Below, in pieces: positions 33,672-46,368 of a stretch of DNA of 64,000 nt. The stretch comes from Chrysopilus asiliformis (taxonomy: Eukaryota; Arthropoda; Insecta; Diptera; Rhagionidae). The notes beneath the pieces are model-generated. The model saw only the letters and a list, made by a program, of their open reading frames with translations. It was not told the origin of the DNA and searched no databases. The position numbers and the translations under genes are program-made. The stretch spans positions 68,530,994-68,594,993 of the forward strand of contig OZ035960.1 of the NCBI GenBank assembly GCA_964034945.1, written 5' to 3'. Every line of letters starts with the position of its first letter. Position 1 is the first letter of the stretch.

Positions 33672-34599
33672 GGGTAGGAGCGGGAATGTTGAATTACTTT
33701 TTAGAATTTAGGTTGTAGCGCGCACATAAAGTCACATATCGCTCCAATAGTTAAGCCATTCGATAGAGTGATACCTTGACTACATTTCATAGAAGAACTT
33801 TTTTTTAAATGTTTTATTAACTGCTCTCCAGCTCAATTTAAAGGGTGATTCAACATGCCCGCCGATTTGCAAGTGGTGCAGGTAAGTTGAATAATTGTAA
33901 GTTTTCATACTTCAGAATGAAAAAACGTTATTTCTTAAGAAAAAAAAGAATGAAATAAAGTATTTTATTAAGAAAAAAAAAATTTTAATATACATTATAT
34001 AATGTAAATATGAAAAAAAATGAAATTTACAATTTAGTTAATCGGTTATTTGGTTTTTTAGTTGACCAATTTTTGATTGTTTTCCTGCTGCGTTTTTATA
34101 AAAAATGTAAAAAATCATCAAGAAACAAACAAAAATTGATAAAAGAACAAAGGAACAAACGTCAAAAAACCAAAAAATATTTAAGAAAAAAATGATTCAA
34201 CTTGCCCGCCAAGCCGTTATTCAACTTACCCGCAATCCACTTTTTTGATATTTTCTCTTAGAAAAATCACAAAAACAATAAATTTGAATGTCCCACGAGG
34301 TTTTTTTATTCTAGAGGTGTTGCACAACACTTTTAATACAAAAAATTTCCAGATTGACAAAAGTTTGTATGAGAAATGGGTAAATCACTGTATAGTCTAA
34401 TATTTACTTTTAGAGCCAAAAACACACATATTCCTGTCACTTACGATATAAATAACGTATCGCTGTCAAAATTTTATGGCAAGTAGATGACATCAGTACT
34501 AACAACATACTAAAATTTCAAAAAAATTGACCGAGTAGTTTTTTTAAATTTTGCAATAATTCAACATGCCCGGTAATTCAACATGCCCGCTCCTACCTT
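33672..34599. mobile_element. 928-bp MITE with TA target duplication
   Basis: Left end GGGTAGGAGCGGG and right end CCCGCTCCTACCT are inverted, continuing into ATGTTGAATTAC / GTAATTCAACAT. TA flanks at 33670-33671 and 34600-34601. The motif TTCAAC(A/T)TGCCCG recurs at about 33851, 34197, 34559 and 34578. The surrounding DNA (TCTCAAAAACGG...GATCGAAAAAC) is HINE-F-like and is split by it. A 61-codon Lys-rich frame (34010-34195) is compositional. Confidence 0.8.
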
Positions 34600-34601
34600 A
34601 C

Positions 34602-35099
34602 GTCCGATCGAAAAACTTTATTCTATAAAATTGCTTAGAATATAATTTTACATTAACTTTTCATACATAAAATAAAAATACAGTAGAACCTCAACTAATA
34701 CATGAACTTATTATGCACTTTGTGCCATGAGACCTGTTGTCTTTATTATATTGCCTTTGCTTAATCATTTTAAAATAATTAATGCAAAATATAAAAAAGT
34801 AAATATAAAATACAAGAGCTGAAAAAACAAAAAATGCGGCTTCAATCAAATTTGAGCTGTCAATGAAATTTTTCTCCTGAAAAATACATAAGCACAACAA
34901 CACAGCGAATAGTCGAATACTCTATCCATGCAACGCCGCCTATTTTAAGTCAGATAAAATTAACAGAATCGCGTCGACGAACATGCCGAACAAAATCAAC
35001 GAATACGTAAAACGAATAGCCGAAGCAGAAAAAACAAAACAGAATGACTGAGTAAGAAGAGCTTTGAAACAACTACACATGCAAACAAATCATATAAAA
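34602..35099. other. HINE-F-like flank and unassigned DNA
   Basis: 34602-34665 continues the HINE-F-like sequence. TACAGTAGAACCTC at 34680 looks like one end of a pogo-type element with no partner identified. Confidence 0.35.
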
Positions 35100-35253
35100 T
35101 GTTTAAAGTTTTCAAACCCGAGACTCAACGAAAGCTCTAAATCTAAATCAAACTTTAGAGATTGTATCCCAAAGTGGGATACAATCTCGAAAATTTTTGG
35201 TACCATTTCGATCTTTTACGAAAATCATCTTAGAGTATAATCTTTGTCTGAAA
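35100..35253 (-). repeat. Right arm of the 4.4-kb spaced inverted repeat
   Basis: Inverse of 30850-31015. It contains an extra perfect hairpin GATTGTATCCCA / TGGGATACAATC at about 35160-35187. Confidence 0.7.
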
Positions 35254-35263
35254 TGATCCAATA

Positions 35264-36275
35264 CAGGAAAACCTGTTTTAGCCAGACTCGCACACAACCA
35301 AGAAATTTGTCCGGCTGAGACAGATTTCCGGCTTATACAGGTTGGACTAAAAAACACGGGTTTTTATTTTGTTTTACGATAATGTAACTATATACAAAAC
35401 TATACGATGAAACCTCGTAGTGTAAACTTTTGAATTTGTGCATTACTTTTGAGCCTAAAAATGTCCCAGTTCTTGAACAATGATCCGGTTTATAAAAAAA
35501 TATGTTTCTTCGACATACATGTGACAATAAAAAGTAGGAAGATTTCGAATTGATTTCAATTAGAGACGAGACATGAAAAATACTCCCAATAAAACTGTTG
35601 TCTGACGTTTTTATGAAAGAAATTTTTCCTCTAAACTATGTCTCCCTTCTCCTTGCTGAAACAAGATATACTTGAAGCGTCTTTTTATAACATAAGTTAA
35701 TAACTTTGTGCAAGATTTTATGCATTTTCAAAACTTGCGGATATGGTTTTTAGCATAAACTATTGCTGTGGGTTTGAATAACCCTTCCGGAGCTTGGAAA
35801 TGAACAAAATCATTTTACATTGATTTTTCTGTTAAAATGTTGATAGATTTCCAATTAGAATTCAAACTATATATTTATTTTGGTCTTTAGAACCTTTTTG
35901 GCTCGAAGTATTTTTCAGAAAATCCTAAAATCTTTTTTATTTGTATGGGGGAGGAGAGAGCAAATATTCCGATTTTACCCACTGACTAGGGCAAATCAAA
36001 CTTTTATGTCATGCTAGACACACTACTGTAACTAATTTTTTGATCGGGCGATTTGTTCTATGTTTTAAAAATGGTATACTAACTCTAAAAACATTTTTAT
36101 ATAGAAAAAGTTTCCGGCTTACATGTCCGGGTTCGCGTTAAGCAGGTTCCGGCTTATCCAGATTCATGGAAAACCGTTTCAAAATCACGGGACTTGAAAA
36201 CTGTTCGGCTTAGGTAGGTTTCCGGCTTATACAGGGCCCGGCTTATACAGGGCCCGGCTTATACAGGTTTAACTG
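35264..36275. mobile_element. Pogo-like MITE, about 1 kb, TA flanks
   Basis: Left end TACAGGAAAACCTGTTTTAG and right end reading inward TACAGTTAAACCTGTATAAG are similar inverted termini flanked by TA. Near the right end CCGGCTTATACAGGG is tandemly repeated (about 36224-36268). No transposase seen. Confidence 0.7.
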
Positions 36276-36473
36276 TATCTAAAAAATCTAAGGAATGGTC
36301 CATTCGATGTGAAAAATAATAAGTTTGATTTCATAATTTTACTCAAATAAACTTACATAAGTTTTTCATTAAAACTTATGTAAATAACTTAGTTTTTCAA
36401 TACTCTGCCGTTGTTGGAAATTTAACTTTAATGATTAATTATAAGCGCAAATTTTGACAAAGCTATTATTATA

Positions 36474-36640
36474 TTGTATTTTCCCATTCGACCTGGGTTT
36501 TCCATGACCATCAACAAATCTCAAGGCCAGACATTTGACAAAGTGGGGATTGTGTTGTACGAGCCCATTTTCTCCCACGGGCAAATATACGTTGTCCTCT
36601 CAGGTAATTTATTTGTGTCAATAGCTAGAATTTTGTTGTT
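36474..36640 (+). pseudogene. Helitron/Helentron Pif1-type helicase C-terminal scrap
   Basis: Reads FPIRPGFSMTINKSQGQTFD then VGIVLYEPIFSHGQIYVVLS. This is the last conserved helicase block (motifs V-VI area) of Pif1-like helicases as found at the C-terminus of rolling-circle Helitron/Helentron proteins. The expected SR.. continuation is lost after VVLSG, where a GTAATT follows. It is the only trace of an autonomous rolling-circle element among many HINEs here. Not a working gene. Confidence 0.82.
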
Positions 36641-36729
36641 TTTAATTTCAACTTTTCTTATGTCTAAAAAGGTCTTGAAAATTGAAATAAAATATAGAAA
36701 TGCTTTTCCCATGGAGATTTACTAATCAT

Positions 36730-37126
36730 GCCAATCGCGAATATCTAAATATGTGTGAATGTGTATAAATATGTGTGAATGTGTATAAAAATGTGTGGAT
36801 GTTGGAGTTATAGAATTCAAAATACAATAATTTATACAATTAAAAAAGGTATGGCACAGTAAAATTGTATACATTTTTTTGAAGTCATACTTTTTTTTAT
36901 TAAAGTAAATAATCCGATTGATACATTATTTAAAAAAAAACTTATGTTAATGGTGAATATAGGGCCTAACTAGTCTCTACGAGGCTTACTATTATCTCCT
37001 TGTGTCACACAATATGTACGTCGATCAAAGTTTAAAGACAACCTATGTTAGAATAGAACAGATTGTGTAAAAAATTACAACTAAAATACGAAAAACTTAA
37101 ATATGGTGAAATTTTAAGGTGAAACT
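36730..37126. other. Non-coding DNA
   Basis: A short ATGTGTGAATGTGTATAAAT repeat lies at 36750-36800. CTAACTAGTCTCTACGAGGC at about 36967 is related to the 37.1-kb repeat arms. Confidence 0.4.
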
Positions 37127-37344
37127 AGCTTGGCCTCAGCTTGGCCCCAGATTGACCAAATAGTGGCGCTTTTAATGCGAAACTAGCCTCTACGAGGCCT
37201 GCTCTAAAGTTATCATGTCACAAACTGTTGTTTGGAGAAAAAGTAGTAAGTGCTAGAAGACCGCAAAAGATTTACCTCTATCTTCGGTAATACAGTCACT
37301 TTGCCCAATAATTTGGTATGAACTGAAACTCAGTGACTGCAAAA

Positions 37345-37440
37345 TACAGTGGAGGCCCAATATATCGACCTACATATATAATGTTCAGCCCGTACGTTAA
37401 ATCGGGTTCGTTATAACGAAATGCGCATTAAAGATCAACA
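37345..37440 (+). mobile_element. Possible pogo-like end
   Basis: TACAGTGGAGGCCCAATATA with GTTATAACGAAATG looks like one end of a pogo/Tigger-type element, perhaps continuing to the CGTTATATAGG words near 38150. The opposite end is not clear. Confidence 0.35.
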
Positions 37441-37442
37441 TA

Positions 37443-37808
37443 CAGCCATGTTCAAAAGTGTTAGGCACCATTTCAAAATCAATTTTTTCCTGTTTACGTG
37501 TATATAATATGATAGTGAAACAATGTGATTTTAAGAATATCAAAATTTATTTATCTGACTAATATTAGGTGGGCCCACCCCTAGCCCTTATTACAGCAGC
37601 GAGTCTTTTCGGCATTGTCGCTACAAGCCTATTTTCGTGTCGTCACTTATAAAATCCCATTCCTCCTGAATAGCCCTTTTCAGGGTATCTTCTGATGTTA
37701 TTTTTGTGTTTCCAGATATTTTTCTTCAAAATACTCCACAAATGCTCTATCAAAATCTATGATTTCTTTGTAAAAAATGGGGGTGCTTAACACTTTTGAA
37801 CATGGCTG
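37443..37808 (-). mobile_element. Deleted Tc1-like element, TA target
   Basis: Ends CAGCCATGTTCAAAAGTGTT and AACACTTTTGAACATGGCTG, exact inverted repeats of 20 bp and more, flanked by TA (37441-37442 and 37809-37810). Internal deletion leaves only the transposase C-terminus. Confidence 0.9.
37571..37760 (-). pseudogene. Tc1-like transposase C-terminus
   Basis: On the minus strand LWSILKKNIWKHKN, then (other frame) TSEDTLKRAIQEEWDFIS, then (third frame) VATMPKRLAAVIRARGGPT and a stop. This is the end of a Tc1-family DDE transposase, including the region after the last catalytic Asp/Glu. Two frameshifts in under 200 bp; not functional. Confidence 0.88.
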
Positions 37809-38051
37809 TATGTTTTTATGAACATTATCATAATGAGATTTTAGATTGAGGTAAATTTTAATACGATTTATTCTTATGTGGGATAATGCTTTAATGTCTG
37901 TATAAGCGTTACAAATCCCACTTAAACTGATTACATTACCTTAAAAGTTTAATTTTTCGCGACGGTTTCACGTAAAACACACATTATTTACGAAACAAAT
38001 AGTTTTTCGTTATATAGAATAACAAAATTTTTCGTCTTTCACTATAGAGAT

Positions 38052-38108
38052 GCTAATAATAATAATAATAATAATACAATAATATAATAATAATACGTAA
38101 TAATAATT
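38052..38108 (+). repeat. TAA microsatellite
   Basis: Runs of TAA interrupted by TACAATAATA and TACG. Confidence 0.9.
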
Positions 38109-38304
38109 CGAAACTGCTGTTCGCTATACTGGACGTTCGTTATATAGGTATACAATATAGTGGACGCCCGGAAGGGAAATTTTTTCTTCGCGGGTAAAAA
38201 TATCTGTAACGGTTCTCGAAATATTTGAAAAAATTGTTCACATAAGATATTTCAGTAAATTCAATCAAACGAAAAACTTAAATATTGACCAATTTTAAAA
38301 TAAA

Positions 38305-38996
<692 letters not shown>

Positions 38997-39255
38997 CTAG
39001 CTTGGCCAAACAGTGGGCTTTTAGTACGAAACTAGCGTCTACGAGTGATAACCTACCCTAGAGTTAGATCTATTTTTTGGGAGAAAAACACTAAGTGCTG
39101 GCGAAATCTTTTACGGTCTTCTAGCACTTACTACTTTTTCTCCAAACAACAGTTTGTGACATGATAACTTTAGAGCAGGCCTCGTAGAGGCTAGTTTCGC
39201 ATTAAAAGCGCCACTATTTGGTCAATCTGGGGCCAAGCTAAGGCCAAGCTCTCTT

Positions 39256-39828
39256 CACTTAAAGTAATCCTACTTTTATAATCGGCCCCATGAAGAGGAT
39301 GTCTCTCCTTGAGATTACTGAAAAATGGAACAGTCTTTTTCTTGTACTACTTATCAGTAACGTTCTCCATTTTGATATTCTTCAGCTTCTGCCGGAAAAT
39401 AATACGACCTTTTATTGGAACTTCACGGAAAATTTACGGAATACAGCGAACAATAATATTTCATTTATTGAAAAAATAACGTACACAAATTCACGGCGAA
39501 CAATAATATTTCAAATTCAAATGTCAAAATAGTGTCAAAATCAGTTTTAGACGTATTAGCTTAGTTTTAGACGTATTTGCCGCTAGTACCGGCTGATGAA
39601 TTTAGCTCCGGTACTAGCGATGTGAAGAAATGCACAAGTACTAACTTTTCGTTAGTACCGAGTACCAGAGATAGTACCTGGACTAGCTAGACTCCACTTT
39701 AGTACTCTGTGAAGAAATTGGCCGTAAAAGACGTCAGTTTGATAACATTATCGTATCCAAATTAAGTGGTTTGAGCGTTGAGAGACCTTGTATTAAGGAC
39801 TCTAAAGTCATCACGACTTTATCGTGTT
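39256..39828. other. Non-coding DNA with hairpins
   Basis: Perfect 12-bp stem CGCTAGTACCGG (39581-39592) / CCGGTACTAGCG (39608-39619), and GTACTAAC/GTTAGTAC at about 39644-39663. An 80-codon frame at 39290-39532 is not recognised. Possibly a GTAC-rich MITE. Confidence 0.5.
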
Positions 39829-40394
39829 TATACCCGTATGGTGAAACCAAAGGGTATATTAACTTTACTTTACCGTTTGTAACGCCAAGATCCCGTCATC
39901 ACACACAAAAATGAATTACGCCAGTGTGTTTAGAATGATAAAAATAATTAATTTCTGCATGTCCGTCCGTCTGTCTCTCCGTCTGTCTGTCCGTCCGTCT
40001 GTCTGTGGCGCGGATTGCGGGCGCACGGATTGAGCTAGAGACTTGAAATTTTGCGCAGATTCGTTTTTCGTAAAATGTGAGGCTAAGTTCGTTAATGGGC
40101 AAAAATGGACCATTAGGGGGGGTACCCCCCATACGAACGAAAACGATTTTTGCGAATATCTCAAAAACTGTGCATCTTATCAAAAAAGTGCAAGAACAAA
40201 AGTTATTTAGGATATGATTCTACATAAAACTCCCATACATCAAAATCCGATTGGAATAAATTTTAAAAAATCTTATTGGAAAGTTTGACTTCAAAGTGGA
40301 ATTTTGGTACAACTGTTCGAATTTTGATACGAATATCACCATACCAATGATTCTCCAATGATTGCCAGATTGGCAATTTTAGCTTTTGTTATGT
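39829..40394 (+). mobile_element. HINE-A copy
   Basis: Complete, plus orientation: TATACCCGTATGGTGAAACC at the start, the GTCC/GTCT microsatellite at 39960-40005, GCTTTTGTTATGTT at the end. The 3' subterminal repeat is damaged (CACCATACCAATG). Confidence 0.9.
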
Positions 40395-40830
40395 TTTTAA
40401 TATGATTCTGTTTCTACTTCGGAGCTACTGCCGGGGCTCTAGAATTGGGACACATGGAGTGGTCATATTTACGTTTCAAACAAGTGAAAACTTACCGTTT
40501 AGTAGCATTATAGATTATAGTCACAACCGCAGTGACTGAAATGTCCTTTTAACCATATTTTGGAGACCATTTCATTAGACCAGGATCTGCAACTAAAATT
40601 GCTAGTTGGGTACAAATATGTGAAAAATAGATATAGTGTTTTATACCTCCGAGATACAGATATAAAAAAAAATATATTTTACCTTTAAGTACATTTTTTA
40701 AAATTTTGTTTTATTTTTTTTTATATTTTGTCTTTATTAGTCATTTCGTATTTGATTAGTATGACTAAAAATCCAAAATCGCGTCTGTCTTTCACCACGC
40801 TTGTTTATACGTTTTAGTCTTCTAATATAT
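40395..40830. other. Non-coding DNA
   Basis: 40750-40820 is the inverse of 5575-5650. No gene recognised. Confidence 0.35.
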
Positions 40831-41082
40831 ACTAGCAGACCCTTCGTTGGCAGCTAAAAGCTTTTTGTATAAATTTTAGAATGCCAAAAAACATAAATAA
40901 CTTTCATTATCCTTACAGGACCTTCCGTTTCGAATTTTGAAAATCTGCATAGCTAAAAACCTGTTCCTGGCAACACAGATCATTTTGCAAAAAACCGCGT
41001 AAAAATCGGTCCAGTAGTTTTTGAGTTTTGTAATCTCAGACAGACAGACAGACAAACAAACATCCATTTTTATATATATAGA
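40831..41082 (-). mobile_element. HINE-B, short copy
   Basis: Reads on the minus strand TATATATATAAAAATGGATG to GAAGGGTCTGCTAGT. It keeps the head and tail but only a fraction of one minisatellite unit, so copy number of the 122-bp unit varies between HINE-B copies from under one to about nine. Confidence 0.85.
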
Positions 41083-41913
41083 TATCTTTCAGATATCCTT
41101 ACAGACTTCTTAACGTCAGAATCTAATTTAGCCACCCCAAAACCCCCAGATAACATTTTTCCGAAAAAGTGATCCTTACAATACCTTTCGTTATCCTTAC
41201 AGACTTTATGTTAGAATCGGATTTAGCGACCATACGAGCGTTTTGACGTGGATACGTTTTGGATTTTGGTTATGGGGGTACAAATTAGAAAATCGGCTTG
41301 CTGCCATGATAACAAATTTGCAATCGATGATACTCGATAGTTTGTGGTGACATCCGAACAGAAACTGTGTTATAAGATCCGGCCTACATTAAAGCATTGT
41401 TTAGGGTATTTTGTTATGTTAAAGTATGTTCAATTATTTTTTTAAAGATCAAAATCAAAATTTTTACTGCCGCTGCTATGCTGTGTTTGCTGCTTGTAGT
41501 ACAAATTTCACATTTATACTCTTTTTATGCTCCTCCTTTGTGTGTATTGAATCTGATGTATTGAATGTCATGTTATTTCGTTCTTTTCGCTCTTAACGGC
41601 AAAAGCGTTTGCTGTGGTTTCCGACTCTTGTTCTTGGGAACAAAAATGATTTATATTTAAGTTGTCGCTTCTTGTTCAAAGCGGTTTGTGGGTGTCGCAT
41701 AAAAATGAATGAAAGCCTCGAGCGATGGCTGTTGGTTATGATGCACACACATAAATAAGTATGTATTTCATTAGTAAGAGAGCGATATTTCGCTCCCAGC
41801 ATTAAAGTTCTGTTCAGGGTTGTGACTTTTGATTTTCGAAATCGTAGTAAATCGGCCGAAAAATAGTATAGAATCGATGAAATAGTAGTAAATTTATGTA
41901 AAACCTTCGTCAT
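41083..41913. other. Inverted minisatellite units and unassigned DNA
   Basis: 41090-41220 holds minus-oriented units (TTATCCTTACAGACTT). The rest, including a 106-codon minus frame (41593-41913) without motifs, is not explained. Confidence 0.4.
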
Positions 41914-42310
41914 CTATACTAATTATATAAAGAGGTAAAGTTTGTTTGTTTGTTTGTTTGTTCAGGGTAATCTCTGGAACCACTGATCCGATTCTGAAAA
42001 TTCTTTCACTGATATAAAGCTACACTATTCCCGAGTGACATAGGCTACTTTTTATTGACCTCCCCCTCTCCTTCGGTACCCCTTCCCTGATAACTTTCGA
42101 ACCGTTCAACCGATTGGGGTGCGGCTTTCACTAATAGAGAAGTCAATTTCAAAAGAAATTTTTTTTTCACTAATATCTATCACCCCAGGGGAAGGGGAAG
42201 GGGGGAAGGGAGAAGTGGTAGGAGATGGTAGGTGGAGGGAGGAAGTGGAGAGGGTAGGGGATAAATTACTGATGTTTCGTCATACATTGCAATATATACA
42301 TATCTATATA
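41914..42310 (+). mobile_element. HINE-G type element, 3'-truncated
   Basis: TATACTAATTATATAAAGAGG, GTTTGTTTGTTTG and GGTAATCTCTGGAACCACTG form the typical head of a widespread arthropod HINE. A G/A-rich stretch at 42187-42260 resembles the 11.3-kb G-rich DNA. It stops where HINE-A begins. Confidence 0.7.
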
Positions 42311-42314
42311 TATA

Positions 42315-42696
42315 AACATAACAAAAGCTATAATTGCCAATCTGGCAATTATTGAAAACCCGTATGGTGATTTAATTGAATGGCGAACAGTTTTATCAAA
42401 ATTCCACTATGAAGTCAAACTTTCCAAAAAGATTTTTTAAAATTTGTTCCAATCGGATTTTGATGTATGGGAGTTTTATGTAGAATAATATCCTGAATAA
42501 CTTTTGTTCTTGGACTTTTTTGATAAGATGCACCGTTTTTGAGATATTCGCCAAAATCGTTTTCGTTCGTATGGGGGGTACCCCCCCTAATGGTCCATTT
42601 TTGCCCATTAACGAACTTAGCCTCGCATTTTACGAAAAACGGATCTGTGCAAAATTTCAAGTCTCTAGCTCAATCCGTGCGCCTGCAATCCGCGCC

Positions 42697-42734
<38 letters not shown>

Positions 42735-42874
42735 GGACGGACATGCTAAATTCAACTTTTTTTATCATTCTAAACACAATGGTGAAATTCATTTTTGTGT
42801 GTGATGACGGGATCTTGGCGTTACAAACGGTAAAGCAAAGTTAATATACCCTTTGGTTTCACCATACGGGTATA
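42315..42874 (-). mobile_element. HINE-A copy (left parent of the duplication)
   Basis: Complete minus-oriented copy. Right of its microsatellite (from about 42725) it is identical to 46219-46368; left of it, it is not, which places one duplication breakpoint in the microsatellite. Confidence 0.9.
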
Positions 42875-43476
42875 AAAATGGATGTTTGTCTGTTTGTCTG
42901 TCTGTCTGAGATTACAAAACTCAAAAACTACTGGACCGATTTTTACGCGGTTTTTTGCAAAATGATCTGTGTTGCCAGGAGCAGGTTTTTAGCTATGTAG
43001 ATTTTCAAAATTCAAAACGGAAGGTCCTGTAAGGATAACGCAAATATCCTTTTTCCCATTTTTTCCGGGAAAAAATGGCAATAGGGGGTTTTCGGGGTCG
43101 CTGATCACGAATTCGGTGTTAGATTTTCAAAATTCGAAACGGAAGGCCCTGTAAGGATAACGCAAATGTCCTTTTTCCAATTTTTCTTGAAACAATTGAC
43201 ACTAAGGGGTTTTCGAGGTCGCTGATCGCGAATCCAGTGTTCGATTTTTCAAATGCTAAGCGGGAAGTCCTGTAATGATAACGGAAATGTCCTTTTTCCA
43301 ATTTTTCTCGCAAAAAAAACAACAGGCTATGGGAGGTTTTCAGGGTTGCTTATCACGAATCTGGACTTGGAATTTCAAAATTCGAAACGGAAGGTCCTAT
43401 AAGTTATTTTATGGTTTTTTGGCATTCTAAAATTTACACAAAAAAACTTTTAGCTGCCAACGAAGGGTCTGCTAGT
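42871..43476 (+). mobile_element. HINE-B copy, about three minisatellite units
   Basis: TATAAAAATGGATGTTTGTC at the start shares its TATA with the end of the adjoining HINE-A; ends GAAGGGTCTGCTAGT. Confidence 0.85.
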
Positions 43477-43589
43477 AATAATATATATAACTAATTTGAA
43501 CGAAAAACTAGAAATGGGAGCATTTGAACACTGTATATGATATTTATTTCATACTTCTCTTATCATAAACCTATTATAAATAAAATTAT

Positions 43590-43822
43590 TATACCCGTAT
43601 GGTGAAACCGAATATCTCAAAAACGGTGCATCTTATCAAAAAAGTGCAAGAACAAACGTTACATAAAACTCCCATACGTCAAGATCCGATTGGAAAAAAA
43701 TCTAAAAAAATCTAATTAGAAAGTTTGACTTCAAACTGGAATTTTGATACAACTGTTCACCGTTCACTTAAATCACCATACGGATTTTCAATAATTGCCA
43801 GATTATAGCTTTTGTTATGTTT
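43590..43822 (+). mobile_element. HINE-A internal deletion derivative, 233 bp
   Basis: TATACCCGTATGGTGAAACC joins directly to GAATATCTCAAAAACGG, removing about 330 bp including the microsatellite; the tail ends TTTTGTTATGTT but the 3' hairpin is damaged. Confidence 0.85.
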
Positions 43823-43959
43823 TAAATAAAAATTTGTTTCCTTAGTTTCCTTTTCACTAAAATTTCTTACTTAAATATCTATTGGCGATCGTTGTAGGCG
43901 AATCCACGTCTTCTGGCCGTTTCTACGAGACAGACACCTGCTTTTTTCGGTAAATTTGA

Positions 43960-44660
43960 GGAAAATGATAATCACGGTATTCTTACGAGACTTTCCGTTA
44001 TTCTTACAGACTTTTTAATGTCAGAATCAGATTCAGCGATCCCACATGTGATTTTTCTCGGAAAATTAGAGCAAAAGAATAATTACGTTGTCCTCACAGG
44101 ACCTTCCCCTACCCTTACGAGGACGAAGTTGTGAAAATATTGTATTTTCATTGGACTTACATATGTGTGCAAAATTTTAAGTCATAAATTTTTTTTTTGA
44201 AAAAGCTTTCATTTAAGATTTACAAAAAAGGAAAGCAATATAAATATTTATTTTATTTTATTTTTCAGGCTTTTATTTCTGATGGAAAGGACCAAAATAT
44301 TATTTTTTCCTTTTTAGTGCATATTTAAAAATAAAAGCTTTTTTTTTTAATTTTTTTTAATTTTATCTTTTTTAGTCATTTTGTATTTGATTAGTATCAC
44401 TAAAAGTCCCAAATATACTTTTCAGTCTACGAATATATATCCTTGCCTTTGAGATATCCTTACAGACTTCTTAATGTCAGAATCGAATTCAACCAGCCCG
44501 AAAACCCCCAGATGAGATTTTCGCGGGAAATGTGAGGAAAATGATACAGGACCATCCATTATCCTTACAGATTTCTTAATGTTAAAATCAGATTTTCTTC
44601 CGGGAAATTTGAGGAACAGGATAATCACGTTATGCTTACAAGGACGAAGTATTAAAAAAA
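43960..44660 (-). repeat. Minus-oriented minisatellite blocks
   Basis: CCTTACAGACTT..TAATGTCAGAATC units at about 43975-44110 and 44450-44640. The piece between holds TTTTTAGTGCATAT and AAAAGCTTTT, related to the palindrome at 50.5 kb. Confidence 0.6.
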
Positions 44661-45089
44661 TATATTATCATCGTATAGATGCAAAATTTCAAGACAATCG
44701 AATGAGGGGAAGTAGGTTAAAATTAGGGCAAAAAAAACCATTTAAAATGTTAAATTTTTTTGTTGAGAACCGAGCGATGGGGCCTTTTGGTTATATTCAA
44801 AATACTTTAATAAAAAACAGCCATATCCAGCCCTAAGGGTCAGTTGATGACAGTCACTAAGACATGATTATTCTTATCAATTGCCGAGTGCCTGACGATT
44901 AGACTTGTGTGACTAAAAATATGAGTACTTGACATCCGTTTCATAAATTCGTACATTTGCGCACAAAATTGTAATTACTTAATCGTTATCAACGTAAACA
45001 TAATAAACCATTTCGTCGATTGCAACAGATCTGGTGCAAATAGCTTTTACATTTTGTGTTATTTTTTTTTATAAAAACGCTCGCGATTT

Positions 45090-45805
45090 TTATTGTAAAA
45101 GCTTGCCTTTGTGTCTGTCTGTTTGTCTGTCTGTCAGATCAAATCTTGCAATCAAATTTTTACCCACTTCCATTCATCCGATTCACTTGAAATTTTGTAC
45201 ACTTATATAAGTCCGATGACAATACAATATTTTCTCTCCTTCGTCCTTGTAAGGATAAGGGAAGGTCCTGTGAGGATAACGTGATTATCCTTTTTTCCAA
45301 ATTTTCCGGAAAAAAATCTATTCTGGGGGTTTTTGGGGTCGCTGAATCCGAATCTGCCATTAAAAAGTATGTAAGGATAACGGAAGGTCCTGTAAGGATA
45401 ACGTGATTATCCTTTTCTCCAAATTTTCCGGAAAAAAAATCTATTGGGGTTTCTTGGGGTCGCTGACTCCGAATCTGTCATTAAAAAGTCAGTAAGGATA
45501 ACGGAAGATCCTGTAAGGATAACGTGATTATCCTTTTCTACAAATTTTCTGGAAAAAAAATCTATTCTGGGGTTTTTGGGGTCGCTGAATCCGAATCTGC
45601 CATCAAAAAGTCAGTAAGGATAACGGAAGATCCTGTAAGGATAACCTGATTATCCTTTTCTCCAAATTTTCTCGAAAAAAAAATCTATTCTGGGGGTTTT
45701 TGGGGTCGCTGCATCCGAATCTGCCATTAAAAAGTCTGTAAGGATAACGGAAGGTCCTGAAAGGATAACGAGTTTTTGGATTCGCTGAATACGATTCTCA
45801 AGTTA
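45090..45805 (+). mobile_element. HINE-C block with five minisatellite units
   Basis: GCTTGCCTTTGTGTCTGTCT, GATCAAATCTTGCAATC, then units about 118-122 bp long at about 45255, 45373, 45493, 45613 and 45735. Here the first palindrome is a perfect 8-bp stem (AAGGATAA / TTATCCTT, 5-nt loop CGTGA). Confidence 0.75.
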
Positions 45806-46368
45806 AACATAACAAAAGCTATAATTGCCAATCTGGCAATCATTGGAGACCCGTATGGTGATATTCGTATCAAAATTCGAACAGTTATACCAAAATTCCA
45901 ATTTGAAGTCAAACTTTCCAATAAGATTTTTTAAAATTTATTCCAATCGGATTTTGATGTATGGGAGTTTTATGTAGAATCATATCCTAAATAACTTTTG
46001 TTCCTGTACTTTTTTGATAAGATGCACCGTTTTTGAGATATTCACAAAAAACGATTTCGTTCGTATGGGGGGTACCCCCCCTAATGGTCAATTTTTGCCC
46101 GTTAACGAACTTAGCCTCGCATTTTACGAAAAACGGATCTGCGCAAAACTTCAAATCTCTAGCTCAATCCGTGCGCCCGCAATCCGCGCCACAGACAGAC
46201 GGACAGACAGACAGACGGACAGACAGACGGACGGACATGCTAAATTCAACTTTTTTTATCATTCTAAACACAATGGTGAAATTCATTTTTGTGTGTGATG
46301 ACGGGATCTTGGCGTTACAAACGGTAAAGCAAAGTTAATATACCCTTTGGTTTCACCATACGGGTATA
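45806..46368 (-). mobile_element. HINE-A recombinant copy at the duplication centre
   Basis: Its left part equals 49300-49712 and its right part equals 42725-42874: a hybrid of the two outer copies, as unequal crossing over predicts. Confidence 0.92.

Noticed and set aside
34010..34195. Lys/Asn-rich 61-codon frame
   Set aside because: A-rich interior of a TA-target MITE; compositional.
41593..41913. 106-codon minus-strand frame
   Set aside because: Basic, low-complexity composition and no known motif; flanked only by repeats.
44422..45360. Repeated 64-85-codon frames at 3,494-bp distance
   Set aside because: Their duplication is explained by the tandem duplication; they lie in minisatellite and HINE DNA and have no motif.
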